Program-made: the position numbers and the translations under genes
Shown: positions 1-8,634 of the stretch, piece by piece
How positions within the stretch are numbered: the stretch's first letter is position 1
Layout: the number at the start of each line of letters is the position of its first letter
From: [Synechococcus] sp. NIES-970
GTDB lineage: Bacteria > Cyanobacteriota > Cyanobacteriia > Cyanobacteriales > MRBY01
NCBI GenBank assembly: GCA_002356215.1
Contig: AP017959.1
Location: 2,062,195-2,126,194, forward strand
Direction of reading: 5' to 3'
Length of the DNA: 64,000 nt
Notes under the pieces: model-generated
Seen by the model: only the letters and a program-made list of their open reading frames with translations
Told to the model about the DNA's origin: nothing
The model's database searches: none

Positions 1-16
1 ACCCGTCTCTGTTGCC

Positions 17-1210
17 ATGGCTTGGCCTTCTGCCTTTTCCGTCGCCCTACGCCGCTGGTTTCCCCTCAGTTTTCTGATTACGCTTACATCCCTTGGTATC
101 TTCGGCTTTCGCCATTATCACGTCCGGCAACGAGCAGCGAGCCCTAGTCCCCTAGTAGCCATTAGCGATAATACCTCGCTTGATCTAACGCTAGATGCGG
201 CCCAGCTAGCCCCAGAGCCCCAAACCAAGACCACTGTCATCACTATCAAAGCAGTTGGTGACATGGCCCCCGGTACTCGGTATTCTAAAACGCCCCAGAT
301 TGACAAAAAAATGCAGATGTTTGCAGGCGTTGAAGGGCAACTCAAGTGGAGCGATCTGCTCATTGGCAATCTCGAAACGACCCTGACTAACTATCCCCAT
401 CCAGCCAAAGATATCAGTCGCCCGAATGTTTTTGCTTTTCGCACGGCTCCCAGCTATACGAATCTCCTCAGAGACGCCGGTTTTCAGATCCTCAGCATCG
501 CCAATAACCACACCTTCGACTATGGCCAACAGGGTTTTCAAGATACAAAAACGAACCTTGAGGCCGCCGGTATTGCTCCCATTGGCATCAAAAACCAAAT
601 TCACTACCACCAGCATAAAGATCTCACCATCGCCCTGATTGGTTTCAGTACCTATGACTATCACAACAACATCAATAACCTTGAAGCAGCCGTAACACTC
701 GTCAAACAGGCCAACGAGCAAGCTGACATTACCATCATTTCTGTCCACGCGGGAGCAGAAGGGACAGGGGCGAATCGCGTTCGTCCTGGTACAGAATGGT
801 TTTTCAGGGAAAATCGCGGCGATCTCCACAAGTTTTCCCGGGCAGTAATTGATGCCGGGGCTGATTTGATCCTTGGCCATGGCCCCCATGTCCTCCGGGC
901 CGTGGAACTTTACCAAGGCCGCCTCATTGCTTATTCTCTGGCCAATTTTGTGGCTGACGGTGCTCTATCTGTGGCAGGAACCTTATCGGAAAGTGTGATT
1001 TTAGAAGCAACCCTCTCCAGTGAAGGAGCTTTTCTTCAGGGAAGACTTCATCCTGTTCGCATCAACTACCAAGGTTTTCCGTTCTATGACGCCAGTGGGA
1101 CGGCGATTCAGCGGCTGCGATCGCTTACCCAACAGAATTTTCCAGATACTTCCCTGACCATTCAAGAGGATGGGCAAATGTTTCCCAAAATCCTATCGGG
1201 AGGGAATTGA
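17..1210 (+). CDS. CapA-family (PGA-capsule type) metallophosphatase-like protein, membrane-anchored
   Basis: The 397-residue protein has one N-terminal hydrophobic segment (about residues 15-32, after two Arg), so the catalytic part probably faces the periplasm. The body matches the CapA / poly-gamma-glutamate capsule family, which has a calcineurin-like fold. Visible motifs are IGNLETTLT near residue 116, SIANNHTFDYG near 160, HAGAEG near 245 and GHGPHVLRAVE near 288, followed by YSLANFV. In the family these positions carry the metal ligands (D, N, H, H). No capB or capC partner is nearby, so a real role in capsule synthesis is unproven; it may process another surface polymer. Only 16 bases precede the chosen ATG, so an upstream start outside the window is possible. 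The next genes encode secreted proteins. Confidence 0.8.
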   Translation: MAWPSAFSVALRRWFPLSFLITLTSLGIFGFRHYHVRQRAASPSPLVAISDNTSLDLTLDAAQLAPEPQTKTTVITIKAVGDMAPGTRYSKTPQIDKKMQMFAGVEGQLKWSDLLIGNLETTLTNYPHPAKDISRPNVFAFRTAPSYTNLLRDAGFQILSIANNHTFDYGQQGFQDTKTNLEAAGIAPIGIKNQIHYHQHKDLTIALIGFSTYDYHNNINNLEAAVTLVKQANEQADITIISVHAGAEGTGANRVRPGTEWFFRENRGDLHKFSRAVIDAGADLILGHGPHVLRAVELYQGRLIAYSLANFVADGALSVAGTLSESVILEATLSSEGAFLQGRLHPVRINYQGFPFYDASGTAIQRLRSLTQQNFPDTSLTIQEDGQMFPKILSGGN

Positions 1211-1234
1211 GAACAAAATTTTTCAGGACAAGAT

Positions 1235-1270
1235 AAACTGCATAAGCCAAAAATTGGGGTCACTATCACC
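1235..1270 (+). promoter_or_regulatory. Putative promoter element, copy A of a pair
   Basis: This 36-base block matches 10955-10990 at 27 of 36 positions without a gap. The conserved parts are AAACTGCAT at the left and GTCACTAT plus ACC at the right, with a variable middle that keeps AAATT. Two conserved blocks about 17 bases apart look like -35 and -10 boxes; AAC and GTC cores are typical of ECF-type promoters. It would give a leader of about 36 bases for the secreted repeat protein at 1307. The similarity is seen directly; promoter function is inference. Confidence 0.45.
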
Positions 1271-1306
1271 TGGCAACACACATCCAATCAAACAGGTAAC
1301 TGACCC

Positions 1307-1786
1307 ATGATTCTTTCCCTCTCCTCCCGTTCCCAATCTTTCAAGCTCGCCACTGCTGGTGCTTTTCTCGCCCTCAGTGTTCTCAGCCTCGCCCAACCTG
1401 CTAAAGCCGACAACTCCTCTGTCAGCACGATGGTTTCAGAACAAACCAGTGCTGCCGTTGGCGTGGGCAACTCCACCTCTAACGTCATGGGCCAATCCAG
1501 CTTCCAGAACCAGAGCGGCTTCTTTAGTGGTGGTAACAACGGCGCTCAATCCACAATCATCGGTTCCCAAACCGCTGTTGCTGATGGTCTTTTCAATAAT
1601 GTCAACAATACCCTCGGTCAATCCACTACCCAACAGCAATCTGATGCCTTCGGGTTTGGGAACAATGGCAGCGTGGCCGACGTGGAAGCTCACCAAACTG
1701 GCGCAGGGATTGGTTTTGGGAACAATGTTGACAACAGCAGTTTCCAGAACAGCTTCCAGAACCAAAACTCTATCTTTTCTTTCTAA
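1307..1786 (+). CDS. Secreted Q/N/G repeat protein, curlin-like amyloid candidate
   Basis: The 159-residue protein starts with a signal peptide: SRSQSFK, a hydrophobic core, then PAKA-D, with cleavage likely after residue 34. The mature part is almost all Q, N, G, S, A and F. It has a regular repeat: unit 1 at residues 46-87, unit 2 at 88-129 and a partial unit 3 at 130-159. Units 1 and 2 are 42 residues long and each divides into subunits of 23 and 19 residues. Every subunit begins with Q-[TS] and has a G-x-x-N or G-N-N turn. Units 1 and 2 are identical at 17 of 42 positions. Curlin (CsgA) repeats have a comparable Q-x-G-x-x-N-x-x-x-x-x-Q logic, so a beta-solenoid amyloid is a reasonable inference. 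There is no cysteine. Two further secreted genes follow on the same strand. Confidence 0.72.
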   Translation: MILSLSSRSQSFKLATAGAFLALSVLSLAQPAKADNSSVSTMVSEQTSAAVGVGNSTSNVMGQSSFQNQSGFFSGGNNGAQSTIIGSQTAVADGLFNNVNNTLGQSTTQQQSDAFGFGNNGSVADVEAHQTGAGIGFGNNVDNSSFQNSFQNQNSIFSF

Positions 1787-1793
1787 GTCCCTT

Positions 1794-1830
1794 GGGACAG
1801 TGGCCGAATTTTTAGACAAACCATTGTCCC
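1794..1830 (+). promoter_or_regulatory. Intercistronic stem-loop
   Basis: GGGACAGTGG (1794-1803) pairs with CCATTGTCCC (1821-1830): ten pairs, one a G-U, around a 17-base loop. A 12-base palindrome, GTCCCTTGGGAC (1787-1798), overlaps its left arm and offers an alternative fold. No T-run follows, so this is more likely a processing, stabilising or attenuating element between the repeat-protein gene and the next secreted gene than a terminator. Confidence 0.5.
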
Positions 1831-1860
1831 TGTCTCCTCCCTTCTGCTGAGGCCCAAGCC

Positions 1861-2289
1861 ATGAAAATCATCTTCCCCGGATCCCCGTTTTGGATCATCT
1901 TTACCCCTTCTCTGCTCGTGCCGGTTACGTCCATCCAGATGCCTGCCCAGGCGGCCTGCGTGATGACTGATGTTTCTCTCCAGGTGGCGATCCACGGTTC
2001 TCCCAACCCTGCCAACCAAAGCAATCAAGTGTTTATGGGAACGGGTGTTCAACCCTGTTGGGGCAATACCACCACCCACACTAGCACCCAGCTCTATGTG
2101 GGCTCTGGGAATACAACCCAACAACGTACCAGTGGCCACTTTATCGAGGGTAATGGTGATCATCCCCTTGCCCCCTACGGTATCCAAAGCCCAGTCGTTG
2201 GCACCCAAATCAGCGTCCCGATCGATATCTACAGTCCCGCCCATGATCCGAATTTTCTCGAATCTTTAGGACTACCCATTAACCCTTAA
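1861..2289 (+). CDS. Small secreted protein of unknown function
   Basis: The 142-residue protein has a signal peptide ending near MPAQA-A (about residue 31). The mature part is about 110 residues and contains only two cysteines (ACVM and QPCWG), which could form a disulfide. It is rich in T, N, G and S and ends in a proline-containing tail. No family is recognised. It lies 74 bases after the amyloid-like repeat protein and 31 bases before the next secreted gene, so the three probably form one transcript. A role as chaperone, nucleator or minor subunit for the repeat protein is inferred from position only. Confidence 0.6.
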   Translation: MKIIFPGSPFWIIFTPSLLVPVTSIQMPAQAACVMTDVSLQVAIHGSPNPANQSNQVFMGTGVQPCWGNTTTHTSTQLYVGSGNTTQQRTSGHFIEGNGDHPLAPYGIQSPVVGTQISVPIDIYSPAHDPNFLESLGLPINP

Positions 2290-2320
2290 TTGTTTTATGA
2301 AACCCCCGGAGCAACAAACC

Positions 2321-2734
2321 ATGTCTAACACAACCCGCAATCTGGCTGTTTTCGGTTTATCACTACTAATGCCTCTGAGTTTTGCGACCGGGGCGATCGC
2401 CGACGGCTATCAACCTTGGTTGAGCGTCGAAGATGCAAAAGAGTTTTGCAATACCCAAGAGATGCAGGACATGACCCAGGTCAATGCTTTCCACAACGAA
2501 GCGACGGTAAACAATACCACCACCACCCCCGACACCACCACCGAGCAAAATATCCAAGCCCAAAACACAGGCTGGGGGATGCAGACCATCGGCTCGATGA
2601 GTGCCAAGGATTGTTCGGCGGTGATCCAAGCCGAAGCCCATCGCTACGCCACCTACCAACAGGCCGAAAATGTTCGTTATGTAAATGATTCCAACCTGCG
2701 TCAAGGTCTTTTGGGGAACATGTTGGCTTGGTGA
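2321..2734 (+). CDS. Small secreted protein with Thr/Asn-rich linker, unknown function
   Basis: I use the ATG at 2321, which has a GGAG about nine bases upstream; an in-frame ATG at 2297 would add eight charged residues before the signal peptide. The 137-residue product has a signal peptide (MSNTTRN, hydrophobic core, AIA-D). The mature part reads YQPWLSVEDAKEFC near its start, then a T/N-rich stretch, then a short helix-like C-terminus. It has two cysteines (EFCNT and KDCSA). No family is recognised. It is third in the run of secreted genes 1307-2734 and precedes the sigma-like gene by 107 bases. Confidence 0.6.
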   Translation: MSNTTRNLAVFGLSLLMPLSFATGAIADGYQPWLSVEDAKEFCNTQEMQDMTQVNAFHNEATVNNTTTTPDTTTEQNIQAQNTGWGMQTIGSMSAKDCSAVIQAEAHRYATYQQAENVRYVNDSNLRQGLLGNMLAW

Positions 2735-2741
2735 CTGGTTG

Positions 2742-2757
2742 TTACGAAAAAACGTAA
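2742..2757. promoter_or_regulatory. Inverted repeat upstream of the sigma-like gene
   Basis: TTACG, six A residues, then CGTAA form a perfect dyad about 85 bases before the ATG of the sigma-like gene. It could be an operator for this operon or a weak hairpin closing the upstream one. No T-run follows on either strand. Function is inferred. Confidence 0.35.
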
Positions 2758-2841
2758 TTAACATGTATGGCGGCGAGATAATGGTAGTTAAAAAGAAACC
2801 GCTATGCATGTTTGTGTTAATTGGGAGAACCTTAGGGCGTC

Positions 2842-4260
2842 ATGAGTTATCCGCAGCAGTATTGGCATCTCTATCGCATTAGTCTCCAACGGCGTCAGGG
2901 TTACGAACAGATGTCGCTACCCACGGCCCAAACTTGGTTAAACCAGGCCAAACCGGACAGTCAGGGACTCCCAGAACAACTGCTACAACTTTTTCGCGAT
3001 CGCCAAGGGGACTTACAAGGGCAAGCTTTAGCGGGGCTGTGTTTGCGCTGTTATGTATCCCAACCAATTCTCCAGAGTTGTCAGCGGCTGGCCAGTCTAT
3101 TTAGCGCCCAACAGAATTTTACCTATCAAGAATTACTGCCCTTCGCTCTCAATGATGACGGTCAAAAATTGATTCTGCTTGACGAAGCTACGGATAGTCA
3201 TCAAGTCCAACTGAACCCCAATAACGCCCTCCACCCCTGCCAGTTTCAGATCTTTGGGGTGGAAATTTTGCGATCCTATGGAGCCCAGCGGGACAACAAA
3301 CTCAGTTTGAAAAACTGGGCTTTTTTGAAAACAAAGCAACATCCAGAGATTCGCGCCTTTCTCTCGGAATTTGGCTTTCAACATCTAACAGATTGGGCTT
3401 TGTTAAACCGCGCCCGCAAAACTCAATTTGATCAACTTGCCCCCGCTGACCAAACCCTCCTCCAAGGATTCCATGGGGTATACCGCCGCGATCGCCGTTG
3501 CCAGGCCAACCAGCGCAGCAAGTGCAAACCGCCCACCGAAGCGCAACTTTTAGAAATAGACAGTTACTGTTTAGAGCAGGGTTATCCGAGCCGGGAACCG
3601 AAGCTATTACTCCGGGATTTGCAGCGCCTTGCCGAACAGTTGCGCCAATATGATTTGTGGCGATCGCGCGAAAGCCTAGAAACCTACGATGCCGAAAGTG
3701 GCGACTACGCCCCCAGACGGGATCTGCCCCAGGAGAGCTTTGATGAAGGGGATTTAGAACAACGGGAATTGCAGCAATTTCTCCACAGGCAATTGGCGAT
3801 CGCCTTTGAAGAAAGTCTCCAGCATAGCCTCACAGAAAAACAACAGCAGCTCGCCAAAAGTAAACGCTACAAACCCTTTGCCGAGCTTTATTTCACCGGA
3901 CTGTCTCTTTACTATGTCCAGGCCCAATCCCTCGCGGAGATCGCCCCCCAACTGGGGATGAGTAGCTGGGATCAAGCCCGTCGCATTCTCAATCCAGGCG
4001 ATCTGCTTAACCAGGTGCGCCGCCAAACCACCGAAAAGCTCCTTGCCAAACTCCTTGACCTCGCCCGCCAAAAGGGAATTATCAGCGCCGAGCCGGAACC
4101 CAACTACCTAAGTTCCCTCTGCCAGCAACTAGACCAGTTTGTAGACCAAGAACTGTTTGCCGAAGCCGCCGCTGAAATCCGTAGCGGTAAGAATCGTCGC
4201 TTCGATAGTGCCTACGCCCAAAAACTTAAGCATTATCTCCCCAATATCACCCCGAACTAA
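2842..4260 (+). CDS. Sigma-70-like helix-turn-helix protein, first gene of the CHAT operon
   Basis: The 472-residue soluble protein has no signal peptide. Near residues 365-395 it carries a region-4-like helix-turn-helix: SLAEIAPQLGMSSWDQARRI, followed by a basic helix with NQVRRQ. Cyanobacteria have large, poorly studied proteins with this kind of C-terminal sigma-like HTH, often beside DUF1822 and CHAT genes; that recollection is family knowledge, not a search. The N-terminal 330 residues are helical, Q/L-rich and lack recognisable sigma regions 2 and 3, so it may not be a true sigma factor. A Cys/Arg-rich patch (RRDRRCQANQRSKCK) lies near residue 215. The DUF1822 gene starts 34 bases downstream. 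DNA-binding control of this block is inferred. Confidence 0.55.
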   Translation: MSYPQQYWHLYRISLQRRQGYEQMSLPTAQTWLNQAKPDSQGLPEQLLQLFRDRQGDLQGQALAGLCLRCYVSQPILQSCQRLASLFSAQQNFTYQELLPFALNDDGQKLILLDEATDSHQVQLNPNNALHPCQFQIFGVEILRSYGAQRDNKLSLKNWAFLKTKQHPEIRAFLSEFGFQHLTDWALLNRARKTQFDQLAPADQTLLQGFHGVYRRDRRCQANQRSKCKPPTEAQLLEIDSYCLEQGYPSREPKLLLRDLQRLAEQLRQYDLWRSRESLETYDAESGDYAPRRDLPQESFDEGDLEQRELQQFLHRQLAIAFEESLQHSLTEKQQQLAKSKRYKPFAELYFTGLSLYYVQAQSLAEIAPQLGMSSWDQARRILNPGDLLNQVRRQTTEKLLAKLLDLARQKGIISAEPEPNYLSSLCQQLDQFVDQELFAEAAAEIRSGKNRRFDSAYAQKLKHYLPNITPN

Positions 4261-4294
4261 TCTCTAATCTTGCCCGACGCCGAGGAGCCCCAAA

Positions 4295-5296
4295 ATGTTC
4301 ACCCCATCTGAATTCCGCCTACTCATCCCCGAAGAAATAACCCTCAGCGAGCTTGACTATGCCCTCGTCCAAACCTGGCCTGATGGGAATTTGTCCGAAG
4401 CTGACCAGTGGCAAGCCTATCTCAATGGGCTCGGGTTGATCGCCTTTGAACAATGGTTAGGCGATCGCCTGCCGGAAAAACGTCCCCAACGGGATCTCAC
4501 CCATCTGTCCAAGGTGGCCTATGTGACCGTGGGGGGCTTCAAGGTTTGTCTCCTGGCCCAAAGCGACTACCTCGACGAACAGGTGCTGTGGCCCCAGGCA
4601 TCCGTTGAACAGCCGGAACTGGCTGCCCATTTCTACGGCATTGTCGAGGTGGATGAAGAAGCTGAAACCGTAATTTTAAGAGGCATCAGTCGGGGCGATC
4701 GCCTACGTAATTCTCCTAAACGGGATGGCTATTATCAGCTTAGCCTTGACCACTTCGATGCCGAGCTGAATCACTTTCTCGCCGACTGCCGTTATCTTTC
4801 CCCAGCCGCTATTTCTCTCCCCACAAATGCCTTTGCTCACCTCCAAGCCCAGATCAGTGAAACCGCGACAAAACTGGGAAATTGGGTGGATGGTCTGTTG
4901 GAACAAGGTTGGCAAGCCCTCGATCAGCTGATGGTCCCCGAAGCGCAACTGGCCTTTGCCACCCGTAACCTCAGTGAAGATGTCCAAGCCGGTAAACTAC
5001 TCGACCTTGGCCTCAGCGTGGGTAATCAACAGGTGGTTCTACTCGTGACCCTGACCCCCGCCGAAGACGATAAATTTCGGATCCAAGCCCGGCTTCTCCC
5101 CTTTGAAGCGGCCTATCTCCCAGCAAATCTGAGTATTTCCCTCAAGTCTAAATCTGGCAAAGCTTTGCAAACTGTCACCAGTCGTCAGCAAGACAGCTAT
5201 ATCCAACTCAAACCCTTTAAGGGCGTCCCCGGTAAAGTATTCCAAGTGGAGGTGAGCGGCGATGGTTGCACCGTCAACGAAACCTTTGAAATTTAA
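4295..5296 (+). CDS. DUF1822 family protein
   Basis: The 333-residue protein matches the cyanobacterial DUF1822 family in its opening (a PEEI-like stretch, then QTWPDG...QAYLNGLGLIAFEQWL) and in its three-part make-up. An alpha-helical N-terminus is followed by a barrel-like part around YVTVGGFKVCLL and a C-terminal beta domain with LGLSVGNQQVVLLVTL and an immunoglobulin-like end. Function is unknown. The family is known from CHAT-protein neighbourhoods in cyanobacteria, which is the situation here. Its last 35 bases overlap the CHAT-STAND gene, indicating translational coupling. There is no membrane segment or signal peptide, so it is probably cytoplasmic and may be a substrate or adaptor of the CHAT protein. 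Confidence 0.75.
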   Translation: MFTPSEFRLLIPEEITLSELDYALVQTWPDGNLSEADQWQAYLNGLGLIAFEQWLGDRLPEKRPQRDLTHLSKVAYVTVGGFKVCLLAQSDYLDEQVLWPQASVEQPELAAHFYGIVEVDEEAETVILRGISRGDRLRNSPKRDGYYQLSLDHFDAELNHFLADCRYLSPAAISLPTNAFAHLQAQISETATKLGNWVDGLLEQGWQALDQLMVPEAQLAFATRNLSEDVQAGKLLDLGLSVGNQQVVLLVTLTPAEDDKFRIQARLLPFEAAYLPANLSISLKSKSGKALQTVTSRQQDSYIQLKPFKGVPGKVFQVEVSGDGCTVNETFEI

Positions 5297-8200
5297 CTGG
5301 CTCAGTGATGGGAGCGTCACCATTGCCCTCGCCTTTGGTCGGGGGAGCTTAACGACAGGCTTTCTGGGGGTGACTGCCCAAATCTGGGAACTCGATGCCC
5401 CCTTACCCCAGCAATTCATTGGGCAACTCCCGCCTTTTCCAGACCTGCTCAATAGCCTGCAACAATGGCAAGCGGTGTATCTGGCCCTCGCCCAACGGCT
5501 GCAACTGGGACGGCAACGACATCTGGAAGGCCTGCGCAGTTTTGACGATGACGACGATGATTTTGAAATCGAAGAAGATGCTGTGACCCATGTGTCCCAG
5601 GTGAGTTTTGAGGACCTGTCCCAACGGCTGCAGCGGCAACTGAATGAATGGCTCCTCAGCCCTGGGTTTACGCTTATTGTCCAGGCGCTGCGATCGCATC
5701 TTTCCCCAGACATGCCCCTGCGGTTAATTTTGCAGACAGATGACGCGCATCTGCACCATTTGCCCTGGCAGGGTTGGCAATTTTTAGTGGATTACCCCTT
5801 GGCGGAGGTGGCCCTTAGTCAGCCCCAGTTTTATCGGCCCAAGGCGATCGCCCCCCAGAAAAAACGGCAACGGGTGCGCATTTTAGCGATTCTCGGCAGT
5901 AGCCAGGGCATCGATCTGGCCGCCGAAAAACAGCAATTGACAGCCGTCCCCGATGCGGAAGTGCAATTTCTCTCGCAACCTTCTCGCCAGGAATTTGATG
6001 CGGCCCTCTGGGACGATCAAGGCTGGGATATTTTATTTTTTGCGGGCCACAGCCAGACAGAACAACAAACGGGCCGCCTCTATCTCCACGATGGGCCAGA
6101 GCACCGCAGTTTAACCCTGGAACATTTACAGGAAGCCCTGCGCACGGCCCTAGAACGGGGTTTGCAGCTGGCGATTTTTAACTCCTGTGATGGCTTGGGT
6201 CTGGCCAATAGTTTAGGCAATCTCCAAATTCCCGTGACGATCGTGATGCGCGAACCCGTGCCCAATCGAGTCGCCCAGGACTTTTTTCAACATTTTCTCG
6301 CCGGTTATGCGATCGCCCAACTGCCCCTCTATCAGGCGGTAAAACAGGCCCGGCGCCAACTACAAGGGCTCGAAAACGATTATCCTGGGGCCGCTTGGTT
6401 ACCGATCATTTGTCAAAACAGCGCCCTCTTGCCCCCCACCTGGTTGCAGCTCGGCGGCCTGCCCCCCTGTCCCTATCGCGGTTTAAATACCTTTCAAGAG
6501 CAGGATGCGGCGGTTTACTTCGGGCGGGAGAACCTGCAAGAGCAGTTGCGAGAACGACTCCAAACTCAACCGCTGTTACCGCTGGTGGGGGCATCTGGCA
6601 GTGGTAAATCGTCCCTGGTGTTTGCGGGGTTGCTGCCTCGGTTGCGTCAAGACTCGCGCTATGACTGGGCGATCCAGGTGATGCGTCCAGAAAACAACCC
6701 CCTAGCCAGGCTGGCCCATGTTGTGGCCGCTTGGCAGGCTGATCTGACAGAGGCAGAGATATGCCAGAGTTTCCAAAAAGATCCCCAAAGCTTGGTCGCG
6801 GTATTGGGGATGATTTCCCAAACTCAACCGAGGCAAACGCGCCGCCTCTTGATCATCGATCAATTTGAGGAACTGTTTACCCTTAATAGCCCGGAGAGCC
6901 AACGACAATTTTTAGACCTGTTGGTGGCGGCCATTGAAGAAGTGCCCCAGTTTGTCATGCTACTGACCCTGCGGGCCGATTGCGTGGGGACAGTGCTAGA
7001 ACATCCTGGCCTGGGGAAACTCTGGCAAAAGCATGAACCGGAATTTTTGCTGCCCCTTTCCCGTGAGGATCTCCACCAGGCGATCGCCCAACCAGCGGCC
7101 CTGATGGGGGTGCGGTTTGAGCCGGGTTTAGTGGAAAAAATACTCACAGAGGTGCAGGACCAAGCGGGAAATTTACCCCTCCTCGAATTTGCCCTCACCC
7201 AACTGTGGCCCCACCAGGAACAGGGCTGGCTCACCCACGCTGCCTATGACCAATTAGGGGGAATCACCGCCGCCCTCCGGGACTATGCCGAACAGGTTTA
7301 CGGGAAACTAGCCCCTGCCCAGCGACCCCAGGTGCAGGCCCTCTTTTTACAGCTGATCCAAGTACGGGAAGGGGCAGAGGCAACCCGGCGCATTCTACCG
7401 AAACCAGAAATTCAGAATTGGCCGCTGGCAGTGCAGTTAGCTTCAGAGCGCTTACTCACCACCAACCGCGACTCGATCCAGGACACAGAAACAGTGGAAA
7501 TTGTCCATGAAGCGCTGATTCGTCACTGGCACCGTCTCCAGACCTGGATTGCCGATAATGCCGATTTTTTGCGCTGGCAAACCCGTCTAAACAACGCCAT
7601 CGCCCAATGGGAAAGCCACAACAATAGCGATGGCTACCTATTGCGCCAAGCGCCCTTGGTGGAGGCAGAGTTTTGGCTTGATAAAAGTCCCGATCGCCTC
7701 AGTGATGTCCAGCGCTTTTTTATCAATTTGGGGCTGGATTTACGCACCCAAGAAGAAACGGCGATCGCCCTTAGGCAGCAGCGAGAATTAGACCAGGAAC
7801 GGCGGATCCGGCGGGGAGCCCAAAAGCTGGCAGTGCTCTCTTCGGTGGCTTTGGTATTGCTGACTTTGGCGGGGGGCTGGACCTGGTGGGAGCGGCAGCG
7901 ATCGCTCCAAATCATCGAGACGGTATCGATCAACAGCGCCGCCACAACGCCCACTCTCCTCAGGGATCTACCCCGTTTTCTCAACCTAGCCCAGCGGCGA
8001 CAGCGGCGGGGGGAATTTGACTTGGCGATCGCCTATTACCAGAAAATTTTGCAGGAAATCACCAAGCTCCAGACGCGGCCTGATTTAGCGACGGCCCAAC
8101 AGCAGCAGCTCCAAACCCTCACCGAAAATGCCCAAGCAAGCCTGGTGGAAGTAATCCAGCAGCAACAATTACCCACGCTTGAAATGGCCCTAGCCCAAGG

Positions 8201-8585
8201 GGAATTTGGCAACCTGAAATCGGCGACGAATTTGTTGGATTATGAAGATCAATATACCGCTGGGGCACTCCGGGAAACCTATCGTCTACTGCTACGTCCC
8301 CAGGGAGCAAATGCCGATCTCAATCAGGACGGGGAGATCAACCACAGCACCGAAGCCCAACAGTTGCCCTGTCCACTTTTGCAAGCCATTGAAACCCTCT
8401 GGCGTGACCACAGCGATCAACAGTGCGGCTTCTATGGCGATCGCTCCTTTTATAATGCCCCTACCTGTACGCCCCTCGCTGGCCGCACCCTCACAGAAAC
8501 GATTTTCGTCGGTGACTATGGGGCGGTTGGCGATCGCCTCAAAGCCTGTCAAGTAGCCCCTAGGGATGCCGACCCCTACCAGTAA
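5262..8585 (+). CDS. CHAT-domain protease fused to STAND NTPase, membrane-anchored
   Basis: The 1107-residue multidomain protein begins with about 150 residues that include an acidic run (near 90-110). A CHAT (caspase-like) domain follows, about 150-390, with the His-Cys dyad intact: H263 in FFAGHSQ and C309 in NSCDG. From 410 to 800 lies an nSTAND1-type P-loop NTPase: Walker A GASGSGKSS with K449, Walker B LLIIDQFEELF with D533, then the winged-helix part ending in IVHEALIRHW. A transmembrane segment lies at about 856-878. The C-terminal about 230 residues contain helical TPR-like sequence and an EF-hand/dockerin-like loop DLNQDGE near 1019. The known logic of CHAT-STAND proteins is signal sensing, ATP-driven assembly, then proteolysis of a partner. 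The ATG lies inside the DUF1822 gene. Confidence 0.85.
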   Translation: MVAPSTKPLKFNWLSDGSVTIALAFGRGSLTTGFLGVTAQIWELDAPLPQQFIGQLPPFPDLLNSLQQWQAVYLALAQRLQLGRQRHLEGLRSFDDDDDDFEIEEDAVTHVSQVSFEDLSQRLQRQLNEWLLSPGFTLIVQALRSHLSPDMPLRLILQTDDAHLHHLPWQGWQFLVDYPLAEVALSQPQFYRPKAIAPQKKRQRVRILAILGSSQGIDLAAEKQQLTAVPDAEVQFLSQPSRQEFDAALWDDQGWDILFFAGHSQTEQQTGRLYLHDGPEHRSLTLEHLQEALRTALERGLQLAIFNSCDGLGLANSLGNLQIPVTIVMREPVPNRVAQDFFQHFLAGYAIAQLPLYQAVKQARRQLQGLENDYPGAAWLPIICQNSALLPPTWLQLGGLPPCPYRGLNTFQEQDAAVYFGRENLQEQLRERLQTQPLLPLVGASGSGKSSLVFAGLLPRLRQDSRYDWAIQVMRPENNPLARLAHVVAAWQADLTEAEICQSFQKDPQSLVAVLGMISQTQPRQTRRLLIIDQFEELFTLNSPESQRQFLDLLVAAIEEVPQFVMLLTLRADCVGTVLEHPGLGKLWQKHEPEFLLPLSREDLHQAIAQPAALMGVRFEPGLVEKILTEVQDQAGNLPLLEFALTQLWPHQEQGWLTHAAYDQLGGITAALRDYAEQVYGKLAPAQRPQVQALFLQLIQVREGAEATRRILPKPEIQNWPLAVQLASERLLTTNRDSIQDTETVEIVHEALIRHWHRLQTWIADNADFLRWQTRLNNAIAQWESHNNSDGYLLRQAPLVEAEFWLDKSPDRLSDVQRFFINLGLDLRTQEETAIALRQQRELDQERRIRRGAQKLAVLSSVALVLLTLAGGWTWWERQRSLQIIETVSINSAATTPTLLRDLPRFLNLAQRRQRRGEFDLAIAYYQKILQEITKLQTRPDLATAQQQQLQTLTENAQASLVEVIQQQQLPTLEMALAQGEFGNLKSATNLLDYEDQYTAGALRETYRLLLRPQGANADLNQDGEINHSTEAQQLPCPLLQAIETLWRDHSDQQCGFYGDRSFYNAPTCTPLAGRTLTETIFVGDYGAVGDRLKACQVAPRDADPYQ

Positions 8586-8634
8586 TATTCCGTCCAATAC
8601 CCGCAAATTTTAAAACTTTAAAGGAGACCCCGCG

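Noticed and set aside
1359-1850. Second long frame over the repeat protein gene
   Set aside because: It is a shadow of the Q/N/G-rich gene: the product has no signal peptide and no repeat order, whereas the 1307 frame has both.
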